From Nocardia spumae (GTDB taxonomy: Bacteria > Actinomycetota > Actinomycetes > Mycobacteriales > Mycobacteriaceae): a stretch of 64,000 bases of DNA. The notes beneath the pieces were generated by a model, which was not told the DNA's origin, did no database searches, and worked only from the letters and a program-made list of their open reading frames with translations. Both the position numbers and the translations under genes were made by a program. Below, in pieces: positions 18,613 to 27,012 of the stretch; the stretch's first letter is position 1; each line of letters starts with the position of its first letter. Where the stretch lies: assembly GCF_020733635.1 (NCBI RefSeq), contig NZ_JAJFZL010000001.1, positions 372,001 to 436,000 of the forward strand, read 5' to 3'.

Positions 18613-20070
18613 TCAGCCGGCTGATGCGGTTGTGCGGGGCACGGTGCGGATCAGCTTGCGGTTGGCGAAGCCGAACATGCCCAGCTCGGACAGCTCGCGG
18701 CCGAAGCCGGATTGCTTCACGCCGCCGAAGGGCAGGTCGGGCTGTGTGGTCGTCGGCTGGTTGATCCACACCATGCCGCTGTCGATGCGCTCGGCCACCG
18801 CCCGCGCCCGCTCCGGATCACTGCTGAAGACGGTCGCGCCGAGCCCGAATCTCGACCTGTTCGCCAGGTCGATCGCCTCCTGTTCGTCGGCGACCCGGTA
18901 GACCACCGCGACCGGCCCGAACAGTTCCTCGGAGTAGGCGCGCATCTGCGGGGTCACATCGGTCAGGACCGTGGCTTCGACGAAGGCCTCCCGGCGGCCG
19001 GGCGCGGGTATCTCCGGGCGACCACCGCCGACCACCACCGTCGCGCCTTGGTCGCGCGCGTCCTGAACCTGCTCGAGCAGGTCTTCGGCGGCCTGCGCCG
19101 ACGACAGCGGCCCGAGGGTGGTGTCGGGATCCGATGGATCGCCGGCTCGCAGTGCGCCGAACCTTTCGGCCAGACCCGAGACGAAGGCGTCGTAGAAGCG
19201 GTCGGGCACGATCATGCGTTTGGCGGCCACACAACTCTGTCCCGTATTCGCCAGTCGCCCGGTGGTCGCCGCGTCCAGGGTGTCGTCCAGATCGTCGGCG
19301 TCGAGCACGATGAAGGGATCGCTGCCGCCGAGCTCGAGGACACATTTCTTCACATGCCGGCCCGCGATCTCGGCGACCGCCGCCCCCGCCGCATCGCTGC
19401 CGGTCAGCGAGACGCCCTGCACCGCAGGATGGGCGAGCACGTGCTCGATATCGCTGATGCGCAGGAAGACGTTGTTGTAGACGCCCTCGGGCGCTCCGGC
19501 ATCCGCGAAGATCCGCTGGACCTCCAGCGCGGTCAGGGCGCAGATCTTCGCGTGTTTGAGCAGAATCGTGTTGCCCAGCACCAGGTTCGGCGCCGCGAAC
19601 CGCACCACCTGATAGAGCGGGAAGTTCCACGGTTCGACGCCGAGAAGGACCCCGAGGGGAGCGTTCACGATCTGTGCCTCCCCCTCGTCGACGTCCAGGG
19701 TGGTGGGGCGCAGGATCCCCGGTCCGTTGTCTCCGTAGTACTGCAGGATGTTCGCCGCGAGGTCGACCTCCCATTCGCTCTCGGAGATCCGCTTGCCCAT
19801 CTCGCGGGTGATCAGCCGGGCCAGATCGTCCTTGCGGGTCCGCATCAGCTGTGCGGCGGCGGAGACCACGCGGGCGCGCTCCTCCACCGGTGTGTCGCGC
19901 CAGGCGTGATAGGCGTCGTTCGCGCGTTCGAGTAGCGCGTCGAGCTGCTCCGTGGCCAGATACGGTAATTCGGCGAGCGTTCGCCCGGTGTAGGGGTCGA
20001 TCGTCTCGAACGGTTCGGCATCGGGGCCGGAGGCGCTCATGGGCTGGACGCTGGTGGAAGTCATCGGCAT
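18613..20070 (-). CDS. aldehyde dehydrogenase, succinate-semialdehyde type
   Basis: 485-residue NAD(P)-dependent aldehyde dehydrogenase. The catalytic Glu is in [11 protein letters not shown] and the nucleophilic Cys in [12 protein letters not shown]; the NAD-site [10 protein letters not shown] and the C-terminal [19 protein letters not shown] are intact. The [13 protein letters not shown] and the GSD (rather than GGK) forms match the SSADH/GabD-like subgroup. A perfect inverted repeat covers its ribosome-binding site. It is followed by a quinone reductase gene 23 bp downstream. Exact aldehyde substrate is not determined. Confidence 0.9.
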   Translation of the reverse strand: MPMTSTSVQPMSASGPDAEPFETIDPYTGRTLAELPYLATEQLDALLERANDAYHAWRDTPVEERARVVSAAAQLMRTRKDDLARLITREMGKRISESEWEVDLAANILQYYGDNGPGILRPTTLDVDEGEAQIVNAPLGVLLGVEPWNFPLYQVVRFAAPNLVLGNTILLKHAKICALTALEVQRIFADAGAPEGVYNNVFLRISDIEHVLAHPAVQGVSLTGSDAAGAAVAEIAGRHVKKCVLELGGSDPFIVLDADDLDDTLDAATTGRLANTGQSCVAAKRMIVPDRFYDAFVSGLAERFGALRAGDPSDPDTTLGPLSSAQAAEDLLEQVQDARDQGATVVVGGGRPEIPAPGRREAFVEATVLTDVTPQMRAYSEELFGPVAVVYRVADEQEAIDLANRSRFGLGATVFSSDPERARAVAERIDSGMVWINQPTTTQPDLPFGGVKQSGFGRELSELGMFGFANRKLIRTVPRTTASAG

Positions 20071-20074
20071 TACT

Positions 20075-20110
20075 CCTCGAGTGATCGGGTTCCGGTGTGA
20101 GCACTCGAGG
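20075..20110. promoter_or_regulatory. inverted repeat over the ALDH ribosome-binding site
   Basis: CCTCGAGTG (20075-20083) and CACTCGAGG (20102-20110) form a perfect 9-bp inverted repeat. On the minus strand the near arm contains the GAGG of the GAGGAG ribosome-binding site just before the aldehyde dehydrogenase ATG, so it is either an operator or an RNA hairpin that can hide the site. Confidence 0.45.
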
Positions 20111-20163
20111 GGCGACTACCCGCCCAGCGCGGACGAAACCGGATCGGCACTCCCGAGCCGTGA

Positions 20164-21372
20164 TCACCCGCGGGCGGCGACGAGGGCTCGGTAGTCCGGC
20201 AGCGGCTCGGCCGCCTTCGGGGCCATGATGCGCTCCATTCCGGCGAGGGACTCCAGCAGCGGGAGCTTGGTCAGGGTATTGCGGACGACGATCCCCGCTC
20301 GGGTGCGCGGCGCCAGCAGCCGGACATTGGGCCCGATCTTCTGCTTGCGTTCGACCAGGCCGCGGTGGGCGGCTTCGTAGCGGCGGAAGGCCACCTCGTG
20401 TTCGCCGTCGGCGACGGCGAGTTCACCCGCGAGCCGGTACGCGCCGACGAGTGCCAGTTCGGCGCCCGCGCCGGAGGCCGGGGAGGCGCAGTAGGCCGCG
20501 TCGCCGACCAGCGCGATCCGTCCGGCCGACCAACGCCGCATCCGCACCTGGGCGAGGGAGTCCACGTACAACTCGGCATCGGTGAGCGCGCCGTCGAGCA
20601 AACGGCTTACCTGCCACGCCCGTTCGCCGCCGAAGCGCTGGAACAGCAGTTCGCGCACGGCCTTTCGGTCGCGTAGATCGAGGTCCAGGCGCGGGCTGCG
20701 AAAGATGAAGTACCCCTTGGCCTGCGCGTGATTGCCGGACCGGTAGATACCGGCCATTCGGCCCGGCGTGTTGTAGACGCTCACCCAGCGGTCCGGGCCG
20801 AGTTCGGCGTCGACGTCGCCGAAGGCGAAGTAGTGGTCCATATGCCGGACGAAGTCGGTCTCCGGCCCCAGCGCCAGCCGTCGCAGCCCCGAATGCAGGC
20901 CGTCGGCACCCACCACCAGATCGAAGCGCCGGCTCGGGGCGCGGTCGAACTCGACGGTGACGCCGTCGTCGTCGGCGTGTACGTCGCGAATGGACTCGTC
21001 GAAGAGGTATTCGACGGTGTCCGAGGAGGTTTCGTGCAGCATCCGGACCAGGTCACCGCGCATGACCTCGACTTCTCCGGTGTCGTGCTCGTCCTTGATC
21101 CGCTGGATGTCGATGTGGGCGATCTCCGCGCCGTCGGCGTTCACGAATCGCATACCCCGCACATCGGCGGCCGCGGCCCGCACGGGCGCCATGATGCCCA
21201 TCCGGTCGGCGACCTCGATGGCCTGATCGCGGATATCCACGCCCTGGCCGCCGGTCCGCAGCCGCGGCGCTCGTTCGACGACCGTCGGCCGGAAGCCGTA
21301 GGCCGCCAGCCAGTACGCCAGGGTCTGTCCGGCGATGCCCGCACCGGAAATGAGAATGTCGCGATTCCGCAC
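20164..21372 (-). CDS. FAD-dependent monooxygenase (PHBH/TetX-like)
   Basis: 402-residue group A flavoprotein monooxygenase. The FAD dinucleotide motif is ISGAGIAGQTLAYWLAAYG, the DG motif is VVGADGLHSGLRRL and the GD motif is LVGDAAYCASPASGAGAELAL. The size and these three motifs place it with aromatic hydroxylases and TetX-like enzymes that inactivate drugs. The GTG at 21372 (VRNRDILISG) is chosen because GGGAG lies 7 nt upstream; a TTG at 21390 is the only longer option. It is divergent from a TetR regulator over two operator palindromes, a typical arrangement for inducible detoxification of an aromatic compound. Confidence 0.88.
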   Translation of the reverse strand: MRNRDILISGAGIAGQTLAYWLAAYGFRPTVVERAPRLRTGGQGVDIRDQAIEVADRMGIMAPVRAAAADVRGMRFVNADGAEIAHIDIQRIKDEHDTGEVEVMRGDLVRMLHETSSDTVEYLFDESIRDVHADDDGVTVEFDRAPSRRFDLVVGADGLHSGLRRLALGPETDFVRHMDHYFAFGDVDAELGPDRWVSVYNTPGRMAGIYRSGNHAQAKGYFIFRSPRLDLDLRDRKAVRELLFQRFGGERAWQVSRLLDGALTDAELYVDSLAQVRMRRWSAGRIALVGDAAYCASPASGAGAELALVGAYRLAGELAVADGEHEVAFRRYEAAHRGLVERKQKIGPNVRLLAPRTRAGIVVRNTLTKLPLLESLAGMERIMAPKAAEPLPDYRALVAARG

Positions 21373-21394
21373 GGTGTGCTCCCGTCTCAAAATT

Positions 21395-21441
21395 ACCGAC
21401 CATCGGTCAGTATCGACAGTAGCGTGCTGACCGACGGTCAG
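21395..21441. promoter_or_regulatory. two TetR-type operators between monooxygenase and regulator
   Basis: Operator 2 is a perfect palindrome CTGACCG-A-CGGTCAG at 21427-21441. Operator 1 at 21395-21410 (ACCGACCATCGGTCAG) shares the GACC-N3-GGTCAG core. Their centres are 31 bp apart, about three helical turns, so two dimers could bind the same face. Confidence 0.7.
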
Positions 21442-21462
21442 TCAACGGGTAGGATTTCGGGC

Positions 21463-22200
21463 ATGACCGACGACTCGCGTTCGCGGATCCTGAATGTCGC
21501 GCTGGAGCTCTTCTCCGCGCGCGGGTATCACGCGGTATCCGTCCGGGAGATCGCCGAACGCGTCGGCATCACCAAAACGGCTGTGCTGTACCATTTTCCG
21601 AGCAAGAGGGAGATCGTGGTCGCGCTGGTGGCGCCGGTGCTGGCCGATTCCGAGGCGGTGCTGGCGGCGGCGGATCGACTGTCCGCGACCGGCGATCGGC
21701 GCTGGGCGGTGATTCGAGGTCTGCTCGACGTATGGCTGCAGCACGGTCGGCTACTGCGGATGCAGATGCAGGATCAGGCGCTGTCGGCCGATGACGCGAC
21801 CTACCTCCGGCTCCGCGATATCGCACTGGCGGCGCAGAGCATCATCGCTGGTCCCGATGCGGATTTCGGCGCGCGGGTGCGCGCCGCGCAGGTCTACGCC
21901 GCGCTCAGTGATCCGGTGGTGATCTTCGCCGGCCGGGATCCGGAGGAATTGCGCGCGGCGATTCTCGGCGGCGCCGCGCGTCTGCTCGATACGACCCCGC
22001 CGCGGGAGTCGCCGCGTCCGGATCCGGTGCCCGGCGCCGAGGCCGGGCGACGCCGGCGGGGCCGGCCCGGTGCGATGACCCCGGAGATGCTCGAATCGGC
22101 ACGGCGCCAGCGTGATTCGGGACGAGGCATGCGGGAGATCGCCGCCGATATCGGAGTATCCCGGGCCACGCTCTACCGGCAGCTGGCGGCGGGAGACTGA
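21463..22200 (+). CDS. TetR-family regulator with a second C-terminal HTH
   Basis: 245 residues. The N-terminal TetR domain is clear: SRSRILNVALELFSARGYHA, then VREIAERVGITKTAVLYHFPSK. The middle (about residues 55-185) is the all-helical ligand domain. After a Pro/Arg linker the last 45 residues read RRRGRPGAMTPEMLESAR, SGRGMREIAADIGVSRATLYR, which is the GRP...LT-type helix-turn-helix found at the end of Hin/Gin serine recombinases. Two DNA-binding domains in one chain are unusual for TetR proteins. It is divergent from the FAD monooxygenase and likely represses both genes. Confidence 0.88.
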   Translation: MTDDSRSRILNVALELFSARGYHAVSVREIAERVGITKTAVLYHFPSKREIVVALVAPVLADSEAVLAAADRLSATGDRRWAVIRGLLDVWLQHGRLLRMQMQDQALSADDATYLRLRDIALAAQSIIAGPDADFGARVRAAQVYAALSDPVVIFAGRDPEELRAAILGGAARLLDTTPPRESPRPDPVPGAEAGRRRRGRPGAMTPEMLESARRQRDSGRGMREIAADIGVSRATLYRQLAAGD

Positions 22201-22219
22201 ATCGATAATTGTGAGAATA

Positions 22220-23098
22220 TTATTGAGATATGCGACTCCCGCTGTGCGATGCGGTGGCGGGAGAAATGGTTCCCGGCCGCTGCGCGGGCCAGGCCACCGG
22301 ATCGACTTCCAGCCAGGTGGCCCGGGCGACGGCCGAGGTCGTCATTCCCGCGAATGCCATGACATCGCGATGCAGGTGGGACTGATCCACGAAACCGCTG
22401 TCGGCGGCCACCGCCGCGGCGCTGTGCCCGGCGGCGAGCCGGTGCGCCACATGATCGAAGCGAACCAGCCGGGCCGCGTGTTTGGGTGTGATGCCGAGCT
22501 GGGTCCGGAACCGGGACCACAGGCGTTGCCGGCTCCAGCACACCTCGTCGGCCAGGCCCTCGACCCGGACCTGTCCGTGTTGGGCGGCCATCCGCGACCA
22601 GACATACGCGACCTCGCGGTCCACGGTGCGGCCCGCGCCGAACCGCCGCGTGAGGGCGTGGTGGACGATCGCGAATCGCGCATCCCACGATGCGGCGGAC
22701 CGTAGCCGCTCGGTCAAACCCTCGGCGTCGCGCCCCCAGAGATCCTCGAGTGCGAGGACCGTCGCGCCGACCTCGGAACCGGGACCCAGCACCGCGTGGG
22801 CGACCACCGGTGACAGTCGGACCTGCAGCAGGTCGATCTCCCGCCCGGATCCGCAGACCGAGCCGGAGTCGAGGCCCACGACGACATTGCCGCGTTGGCG
22901 CCCACCACTGCCGTGGTCGACGAGCAGCGCGTCGCCGAGGTCGAGGAAGAGGGTGTAAGCGGGATAGGGCACCATCCGAAGTTCGACGGAATCGGTTGTC
23001 CGTCCCCGGAATCCGGCCATCGCCACCCCCGGGCGCGCTCGCGCCGGGACCGCGACCTCCACCACAGTCCCGGCGATCCGAGCCTGTTCGACGGGCAT
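22220..23098 (-). CDS. AraC-family transcriptional regulator
   Basis: 292-residue protein with a C-terminal AraC double HTH: RVEGLADEVCWSRQRLWSRFRTQLGITPKHAARLVRF and then HSAAAVAADSGFVDQSHLHRDVMAFAGMT, the usual second helix-turn-helix. The N-terminal 150 residues form a sensing domain resembling the AraC-like ligand domain of PF20240-type proteins (ARPGVAMAGFRGRTTDSVELRMVPYPAYTLFLDLG). The ATG at 23098 is selected because homology begins there. It is convergent with the TetR gene and 39 bp downstream of the cupin gene on the same strand, so may share its transcript. Confidence 0.85.
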   Translation of the reverse strand: MPVEQARIAGTVVEVAVPARARPGVAMAGFRGRTTDSVELRMVPYPAYTLFLDLGDALLVDHGSGGRQRGNVVVGLDSGSVCGSGREIDLLQVRLSPVVAHAVLGPGSEVGATVLALEDLWGRDAEGLTERLRSAASWDARFAIVHHALTRRFGAGRTVDREVAYVWSRMAAQHGQVRVEGLADEVCWSRQRLWSRFRTQLGITPKHAARLVRFDHVAHRLAAGHSAAAVAADSGFVDQSHLHRDVMAFAGMTTSAVARATWLEVDPVAWPAQRPGTISPATASHSGSRISQ

Positions 23099-23136
23099 GT
23101 CGTCATGGTACGAGCCTCGATCGGCCGGCGCTCCCC

Positions 23137-23523
23137 TCAGCCGCCGTCGCAGGCAGGTGCGGGGACCGGGCGCGACAGTGGACTTCCGGTCGGCAGCAGG
23201 TAGAGGACGTTGAGACGCAACGGTGTCCGGCTTCGGTTTCGCGCGGTGTGCGCGTGCTCGGGGCCCGCGGGTTCGCGGAAGATGCGGCCGGGCCGATAGG
23301 TGAGCGGTACACAATCGGTGCCGGGATGGGTCAGCGTGCTTCCGGTGACCAGCACGAACAGGGTTCCGTCGTGGTAGTGCCAGCCGCTGTCGCCGCCTGG
23401 GTCGACGATGGTCTGGCGTACGACGAGATCCCAGCGCGCGATCCGGACGCGAGCCAGAATCCGGCTGCGGGTGCCGACGGCGGGCGCGGGGTTCGGCCGA
23501 AAACCACGGGGTGCGCGCGTCAC
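23137..23523 (-). CDS. cupin-domain protein
   Basis: 128-residue small beta-barrel protein. The cupin 1 motif appears as DPGGDSGWHYHDGTLFVLVTGSTL (His residues of GxHYHxG; the usual Glu is replaced by Thr) and the second motif as GPEHAHTARN (His). RIFREPAGPEHAHTARN suggests a metal site with three or four His. Start: GTG at 23523, overlapping the TGA of the MarR gene (GTGA), so the two genes are translationally coupled. It may be a small sensor or isomerase/dioxygenase; function is not assignable. Confidence 0.75.
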   Translation of the reverse strand: MTRAPRGFRPNPAPAVGTRSRILARVRIARWDLVVRQTIVDPGGDSGWHYHDGTLFVLVTGSTLTHPGTDCVPLTYRPGRIFREPAGPEHAHTARNRSRTPLRLNVLYLLPTGSPLSRPVPAPACDGG

Positions 23524-23987
23524 GTGTCGGGTGCGGTGGTCACGCGGCGGTGGTCGGCCACGAATTTCGTCAGCAGCCGGGCGAATTCGGCACGTTCGCC
23601 CGCCTCCCACTCGGCGGTGGTATGTGCGAAGACGCTGCGGCGAGCCTGGTGCGCGCTGTCCAGCGCCGCGCGTGCGGCAGGGGTGAGGCGCAGCAGGACG
23701 CGTCGCGCGTCGTATTGGTCGGCTTCGCGGCGCAGCAGCCCGTCCGCGACCGCGCGGGCGACCAAGCGGCTGGCCCGGGGTTGGTCGATATCGAGCGCCT
23801 GGGCGATCTCGCCGACCGTCGCCGCGTCCTCGCGGTCTTCCACGGCGTCCAGCACGCCGAAAGTGGTCGGGTCGATGGCGGGATCGGAGGTCGCGGTCGC
23901 GAGACGTTTCAGCGCCCGCCGGGTCTGACTGCGCCGAATCGCGACCATCGCCCGTTCGATCGCCGCCACTGCCGCCTCGTCACCCAT
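23520..23987 (-). CDS. MarR-family regulator
   Basis: 155-residue winged-helix protein: DPTTFGVLDAVED, TVGEIAQALDIDQPRASRLVARAVADGLLRREADQYDARRVLLRLTPAARAAL is the full MarR core with recognition helix and the DxR wing (DQYDARRV). Starts at an ATG and overlaps the cupin gene by 4 bp. It is divergent from another, unrelated MarR-like gene at 24059, leaving a short AT-rich promoter region with repeated ACTTGTnAG elements (about 23992-24016) as its likely binding site. Confidence 0.85.
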   Translation of the reverse strand: MGDEAAVAAIERAMVAIRRSQTRRALKRLATATSDPAIDPTTFGVLDAVEDREDAATVGEIAQALDIDQPRASRLVARAVADGLLRREADQYDARRVLLRLTPAARAALDSAHQARRSVFAHTTAEWEAGERAEFARLLTKFVADHRRVTTAPDT

Positions 23988-24018
23988 ACTTGTCAGTTTA
24001 CAAATACTTGTTACAGTA

Positions 24019-24046
24019 CATATACATGTCTTATGACATGTATATG
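24019..24046. promoter_or_regulatory. 28-bp perfect palindromic operator
   Basis: CATATACATGTC-TTAT-GACATGTATATG: 12-bp half-sites are perfectly complementary around a 4-bp spacer, starting 13 bp before the ATG of the 24059 gene and in a strongly AT-rich island. It is almost certainly an autoregulatory operator. Its ATGTATA core recurs upstream of the EXLDI gene at 27013-27022. Confidence 0.75.
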
Positions 24047-24058
24047 AAAGGTGACTTC

Positions 24059-24529
24059 ATGACGGCAACATCGCAGTCCACTCATCCGCGCGATGAGATC
24101 GAGGTGCCCAAACCTCTCGGCTACTGGGTCAAGCACATCCACGATCGGCTCGAGGACAATCTCGCTGCGGCACTTCGGGATCTGAACCTGGATCGGCGAT
24201 CGTGGCAGCTTCTGAACACCGTTGCGCACGGGCCGGTCGACTCGGTCGCGACGGCCGCGGCCTTGGCGCCCTTCGTGGGCGGGCGGCCGGAGTCGGTCGC
24301 GCCGCTGCTGACGGAGCTGGCCGACCGCGGTGTGCTGGTCGCCGATGCCACCGGGCGCTACACCCTCACCGCCGCCGGTATTCAGGTGCGCGCCCAGGCC
24401 GCCGACCGGGTTCACGCCGCCCGCGCCGCGATCGCGCGTGGCTTCTCCGCCGAGGAATTCCACACGTTGCTCGCGCTACTGCGCCGGGTCGCGGCGAATG
24501 CGGACAGTGTTGCCGCGCGGAGGAAGTGA
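24059..24529 (+). CDS. MarR-like regulator
   Basis: 156 residues. YWVKHIHDRLEDNLAAALRDLNLDRRSWQLLNTVA is the MarR-type dimerisation helix and first HTH helix; the core continues DSVATAAALAPF and then SVAPLLTELADRGVLVADATGRYTLTAAG, the wing. The ATG at 24059 is chosen because GAAAGGTGA precedes it and upstream codons run through the palindromic operator. It is divergent from another MarR gene and convergent with the DrrAB-like exporter genes. The shared operator core suggests that it also controls the EXLDI/ABC genes. Confidence 0.75.
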   Translation: MTATSQSTHPRDEIEVPKPLGYWVKHIHDRLEDNLAAALRDLNLDRRSWQLLNTVAHGPVDSVATAAALAPFVGGRPESVAPLLTELADRGVLVADATGRYTLTAAGIQVRAQAADRVHAARAAIARGFSAEEFHTLLALLRRVAANADSVAARRK

Positions 24530-24587
24530 GGGGCATGTCCGCGCGGGCGGAGCTTCGTGGCGGCAGCTGGAACGATCGCCGCACACC

Positions 24588-24626
24588 GGAAGCGGTCGCC
24601 CGGCGCGTGGCCGGGGGACCGCTTCC
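24588..24626. terminator. hairpin between convergent regulator and ABC permease genes
   Basis: GGAAGCGGTC (24588-24597) pairs with GACCGCTTCC (24617-24626), and an inner CCCGG/CCGGG extends the stem. It occupies the gap between two convergent genes. Confidence 0.7.
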
Positions 24627-24635
24627 GTGACCGGA

Positions 24636-25400
24636 TCAGTTGGTCTTGCGCCGGAACAGTGATCGTGACCACAGGTAGCCGACCGCAGCGAAGCCGAGGC
24701 ACCAGGCCAGGGCGCCGATTCCGTTCCAGCCGATAGCGGTACCCATCAGCAGGCCGCGCAGCGTTTCCGTCATCGGAGTGAAGGGCTGGAATTCGGCGAA
24801 CTGGCGGACGCCGGTGGGCATGGTGTCGGTGGGAACGAGCCCGCTGCCGAGGAAGGGCAGGAATACGATCACCGTGGGTGTGTTGCTCGCGCTCTCGGGA
24901 GTCTTGGCGGCCAGGCCGAAACCCACACCGAGCCAGGACAATCCGAAGACCGCCAGCGCTATGAGCCCGAACGCGGCCACCCATTCCAGTACGCCGGCGG
25001 TGGAGCGGAAGCCGATGAGCGCGGCCACGGCGACCATCAGGCCGACGCCGAGTACGCCTTGGATCACGGTGCCGACCACCTGGCCGGTGAGGATCGACGA
25101 GTGGGCCATGGGCATCGTCCGGAACCTGTTCACGATGCCCTTGGTCATATCGGAGGCGACCGCCACCGCGACGCCGACGACCAGATAGGCCGGAATCATC
25201 AGCATCATGCCCGGCACGAGGTAGTCGATGTACCGGCCGCCGGCGGCCTTCTCCAGCGCGCCGCCGAAAATGTAGTTGAACATCAGCAACAGGATCACCG
25301 GCATGATGATCACGCTGATGGTCATGGCGGGATATCGCTTGGCGTGCACCAGATTCCGTCGCAGCATGGTGCGCGAATCGGTGAGTGCGTGCGTGGTCAT
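24636..25400 (-). CDS. ABC-2 type transporter permease, DrrB-like
   Basis: 254-residue membrane protein with six predicted helices (for example VIIMPVILLLMFNYIFGG, VVGVAVAVASDM, GLIALAVFGLSWLGVGFGL) and the ABC-2 hallmark ESASNTPTVIVFLPFLGSGLVPTDTMP near the C-terminal part. The EFQPFTPMTETLRGLL signature is typical of the daunorubicin DrrB group. It pairs with the ATPase upstream, which overlaps its ATG by 4 bp. Together they probably export a hydrophobic drug, lipid or natural product. Confidence 0.88.
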   Translation of the reverse strand: MTTHALTDSRTMLRRNLVHAKRYPAMTISVIIMPVILLLMFNYIFGGALEKAAGGRYIDYLVPGMMLMIPAYLVVGVAVAVASDMTKGIVNRFRTMPMAHSSILTGQVVGTVIQGVLGVGLMVAVAALIGFRSTAGVLEWVAAFGLIALAVFGLSWLGVGFGLAAKTPESASNTPTVIVFLPFLGSGLVPTDTMPTGVRQFAEFQPFTPMTETLRGLLMGTAIGWNGIGALAWCLGFAAVGYLWSRSLFRRKTN

Positions 25401-26335
25401 CGTGCGGTTTCCTTCTCGGGTGCGGAGTGGCCGGTGAGGGTGAGGAAGACATCGTCGAGGTTGGGGGTGTGCACGGACAGGCCCTCGGGCTCGATCCGGG
25501 CGGCGTCGAGCCGGTCCAGGACCGCCCGCAGGGAGGCGACACCGCCGTCGGAGGGCACCGCGAGCGTGCCGTCGGCGGTGGAGCCGCCCAGCAGATCGGC
25601 CGCGGCGCGCAACTGGGCGTCGTCGTCGAAGGTGAGCCGGATGTGGCCACCGGGGATCAGCCGCTTGAGCTGGTCCGCTGTACCTTCGGCGACGATGCGG
25701 CCGTGATCGAGCACGGCGATCCGCTGCGCGAGCTCATCGGCTTCCTCCAGGTACTGGGTGGTGAGGAAGATGGTGACGCCGCCGGCGACGAGTTCTCGGA
25801 TGATGTCCCACATCCCGCGCCGGCTGCGCGGGTCCAGGCCCACCGTGGGCTCGTCGAGGAAGATGATGCGCGGATCGCCCGCCAGCGTCATGGCCAGGTC
25901 CAGGCGCCGGGTCATTCCGCCGGAATAGCTACCGGCCACCTTGTCCGCCGCGTCCACCAGATCGAAGCGCCGCAGCAGGTCGTCCGCGATGCGCCGGCCT
26001 TCGCCGCGGGGCAGGTGGTGCAGATCGGCCATCAGGAGCAGGTTCTCGCGGCCGGTGAGTAGTTCGTCGACCGCGGAGAACTGGCCGGTGACACCGATGG
26101 CGGCGCGGACGGCGTCGGGTTCGGCGCCCGGATCGTGTCCGCCGACGCGCAGCCGACCGTCGTCGGGCCGGGTAAGGGTGGACAGGATGTGGACCGTGGT
26201 GGTCTTGCCCGCCCCGTTGGGGCCGAGCAGCGCGAAGATCGTGCCCTCCGCAACGGAGAGATCGATACCGTCGAGCACCACCTGCTCGCCGAAGGCTTTT
26301 CGCAGGCCGGTGACCGAAATGGCGGGTGCCGTCAT
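25397..26335 (-). CDS. ABC transporter ATPase, DrrA-like
   Basis: 312-residue ATPase: Walker A GPNGAGKTT, Q-loop TGQFSAVDELLTG, signature YSGGMTRRLDLAMTL, Walker B RIIFLDEPTVGLDPRSR, H-loop TTQYLEEAD. A C-terminal DUF4162-type domain ends with EGLSVHTPNLDDVFLTLTGH, as in daunorubicin resistance ATPases. The ATG at 26335 is preferred because AAAGGAC lies 7 nt upstream. It forms an operon with the permease (ATGA overlap) and follows the EXLDI gene at 145 bp. Confidence 0.92.
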   Translation of the reverse strand: MTAPAISVTGLRKAFGEQVVLDGIDLSVAEGTIFALLGPNGAGKTTTVHILSTLTRPDDGRLRVGGHDPGAEPDAVRAAIGVTGQFSAVDELLTGRENLLLMADLHHLPRGEGRRIADDLLRRFDLVDAADKVAGSYSGGMTRRLDLAMTLAGDPRIIFLDEPTVGLDPRSRRGMWDIIRELVAGGVTIFLTTQYLEEADELAQRIAVLDHGRIVAEGTADQLKRLIPGGHIRLTFDDDAQLRAAADLLGGSTADGTLAVPSDGGVASLRAVLDRLDAARIEPEGLSVHTPNLDDVFLTLTGHSAPEKETAR

Positions 26336-26344
26336 GGTCGTCCT

Positions 26345-26366
26345 TTCATCAATAGATAGGGATGAA
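26345..26366. promoter_or_regulatory. inverted repeat upstream of the DrrA-like gene
   Basis: TTCATC-N10-GATGAA, a perfect 6-bp dyad immediately before the ribosome-binding site of the ATPase gene, in an AT-rich patch. It may be an operator for the exporter operon. Confidence 0.4.
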
Positions 26367-26479
26367 TGCATGGGTTGAGTGAGCCGTGTCCGCTCATATG
26401 CGACGGACAAGGAGCTGGTCGTTATCGAATGAGGTGGGTGCCGAGGCGGTTTCGATCCGCGCACCGCCTCGGCCGGCGA

Positions 26480-26995
26480 TCAGATGTCGAGATCCTCGAT
26501 CCGGGGATGTTCGGACAGATCGCTGATGCGTTCGTACAGTTTGTCCGGGACCTTGCCCTTCAGATCGGTCGACGCGTCGTAGATATCCATGCTGAAGTCG
26601 CCCCAGTCCGGGTCGGTGACGCCGAACATCCGGCGCCAGTTGGTGAGGTCCTTCAGCCAGTTGGTGTCGGTGGGGTAGTCGACCCACTCCGAACGTTGCT
26701 GGTGCACCACGTATTTGCCCTTGCGGGTGTGGAAGACGCGGATGCGCTGGAACGCCTCCTCGCCCATATCGCTGGCCTCGGCGAGTAGCCGGCCGGAGAA
26801 GCGCACCTGCCGGGCGCCGTTGTGACCGACCCGCAGGACGGTCTCGTCGAATCCGGCCGCGCGGCCCTCCTCGAGTTCGATGTACCGCCGCAGCGCCGTC
26901 ACGATCGCGCCCGACAGGTTGCCGCCGACCAGCTCCTGAGCGCGCTGGAACAGGGGTAGGTCGTCATCGGATACATACACGGTCTTGTTGGGCAT
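26480..26995 (-). CDS. EXLDI-family protein
   Basis: 171-residue hydrophilic protein ending in EDLDI, the invariant tail from which the EXLDI family takes its name. The N-terminal 45 residues (MPNKTVYVSDDDLPLFQRAQELVGG..SGAIVTALRRYIELEE) look like a ribbon-helix-helix DNA-binding segment, and the rest is a mixed domain with TRKGKYVVHQQ, WLKDLTNW and YERISDLSEHP. Family function is not established; members are often next to ABC exporters, as here. The ATG at 26995 is selected because upstream codons cross a palindrome. The ThDP operon lies on the other side, divergent. Confidence 0.7.
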   Translation of the reverse strand: MPNKTVYVSDDDLPLFQRAQELVGGNLSGAIVTALRRYIELEEGRAAGFDETVLRVGHNGARQVRFSGRLLAEASDMGEEAFQRIRVFHTRKGKYVVHQQRSEWVDYPTDTNWLKDLTNWRRMFGVTDPDWGDFSMDIYDASTDLKGKVPDKLYERISDLSEHPRIEDLDI

Positions 26996-27012
26996 GGCAC
27001 CACTATACGTAG

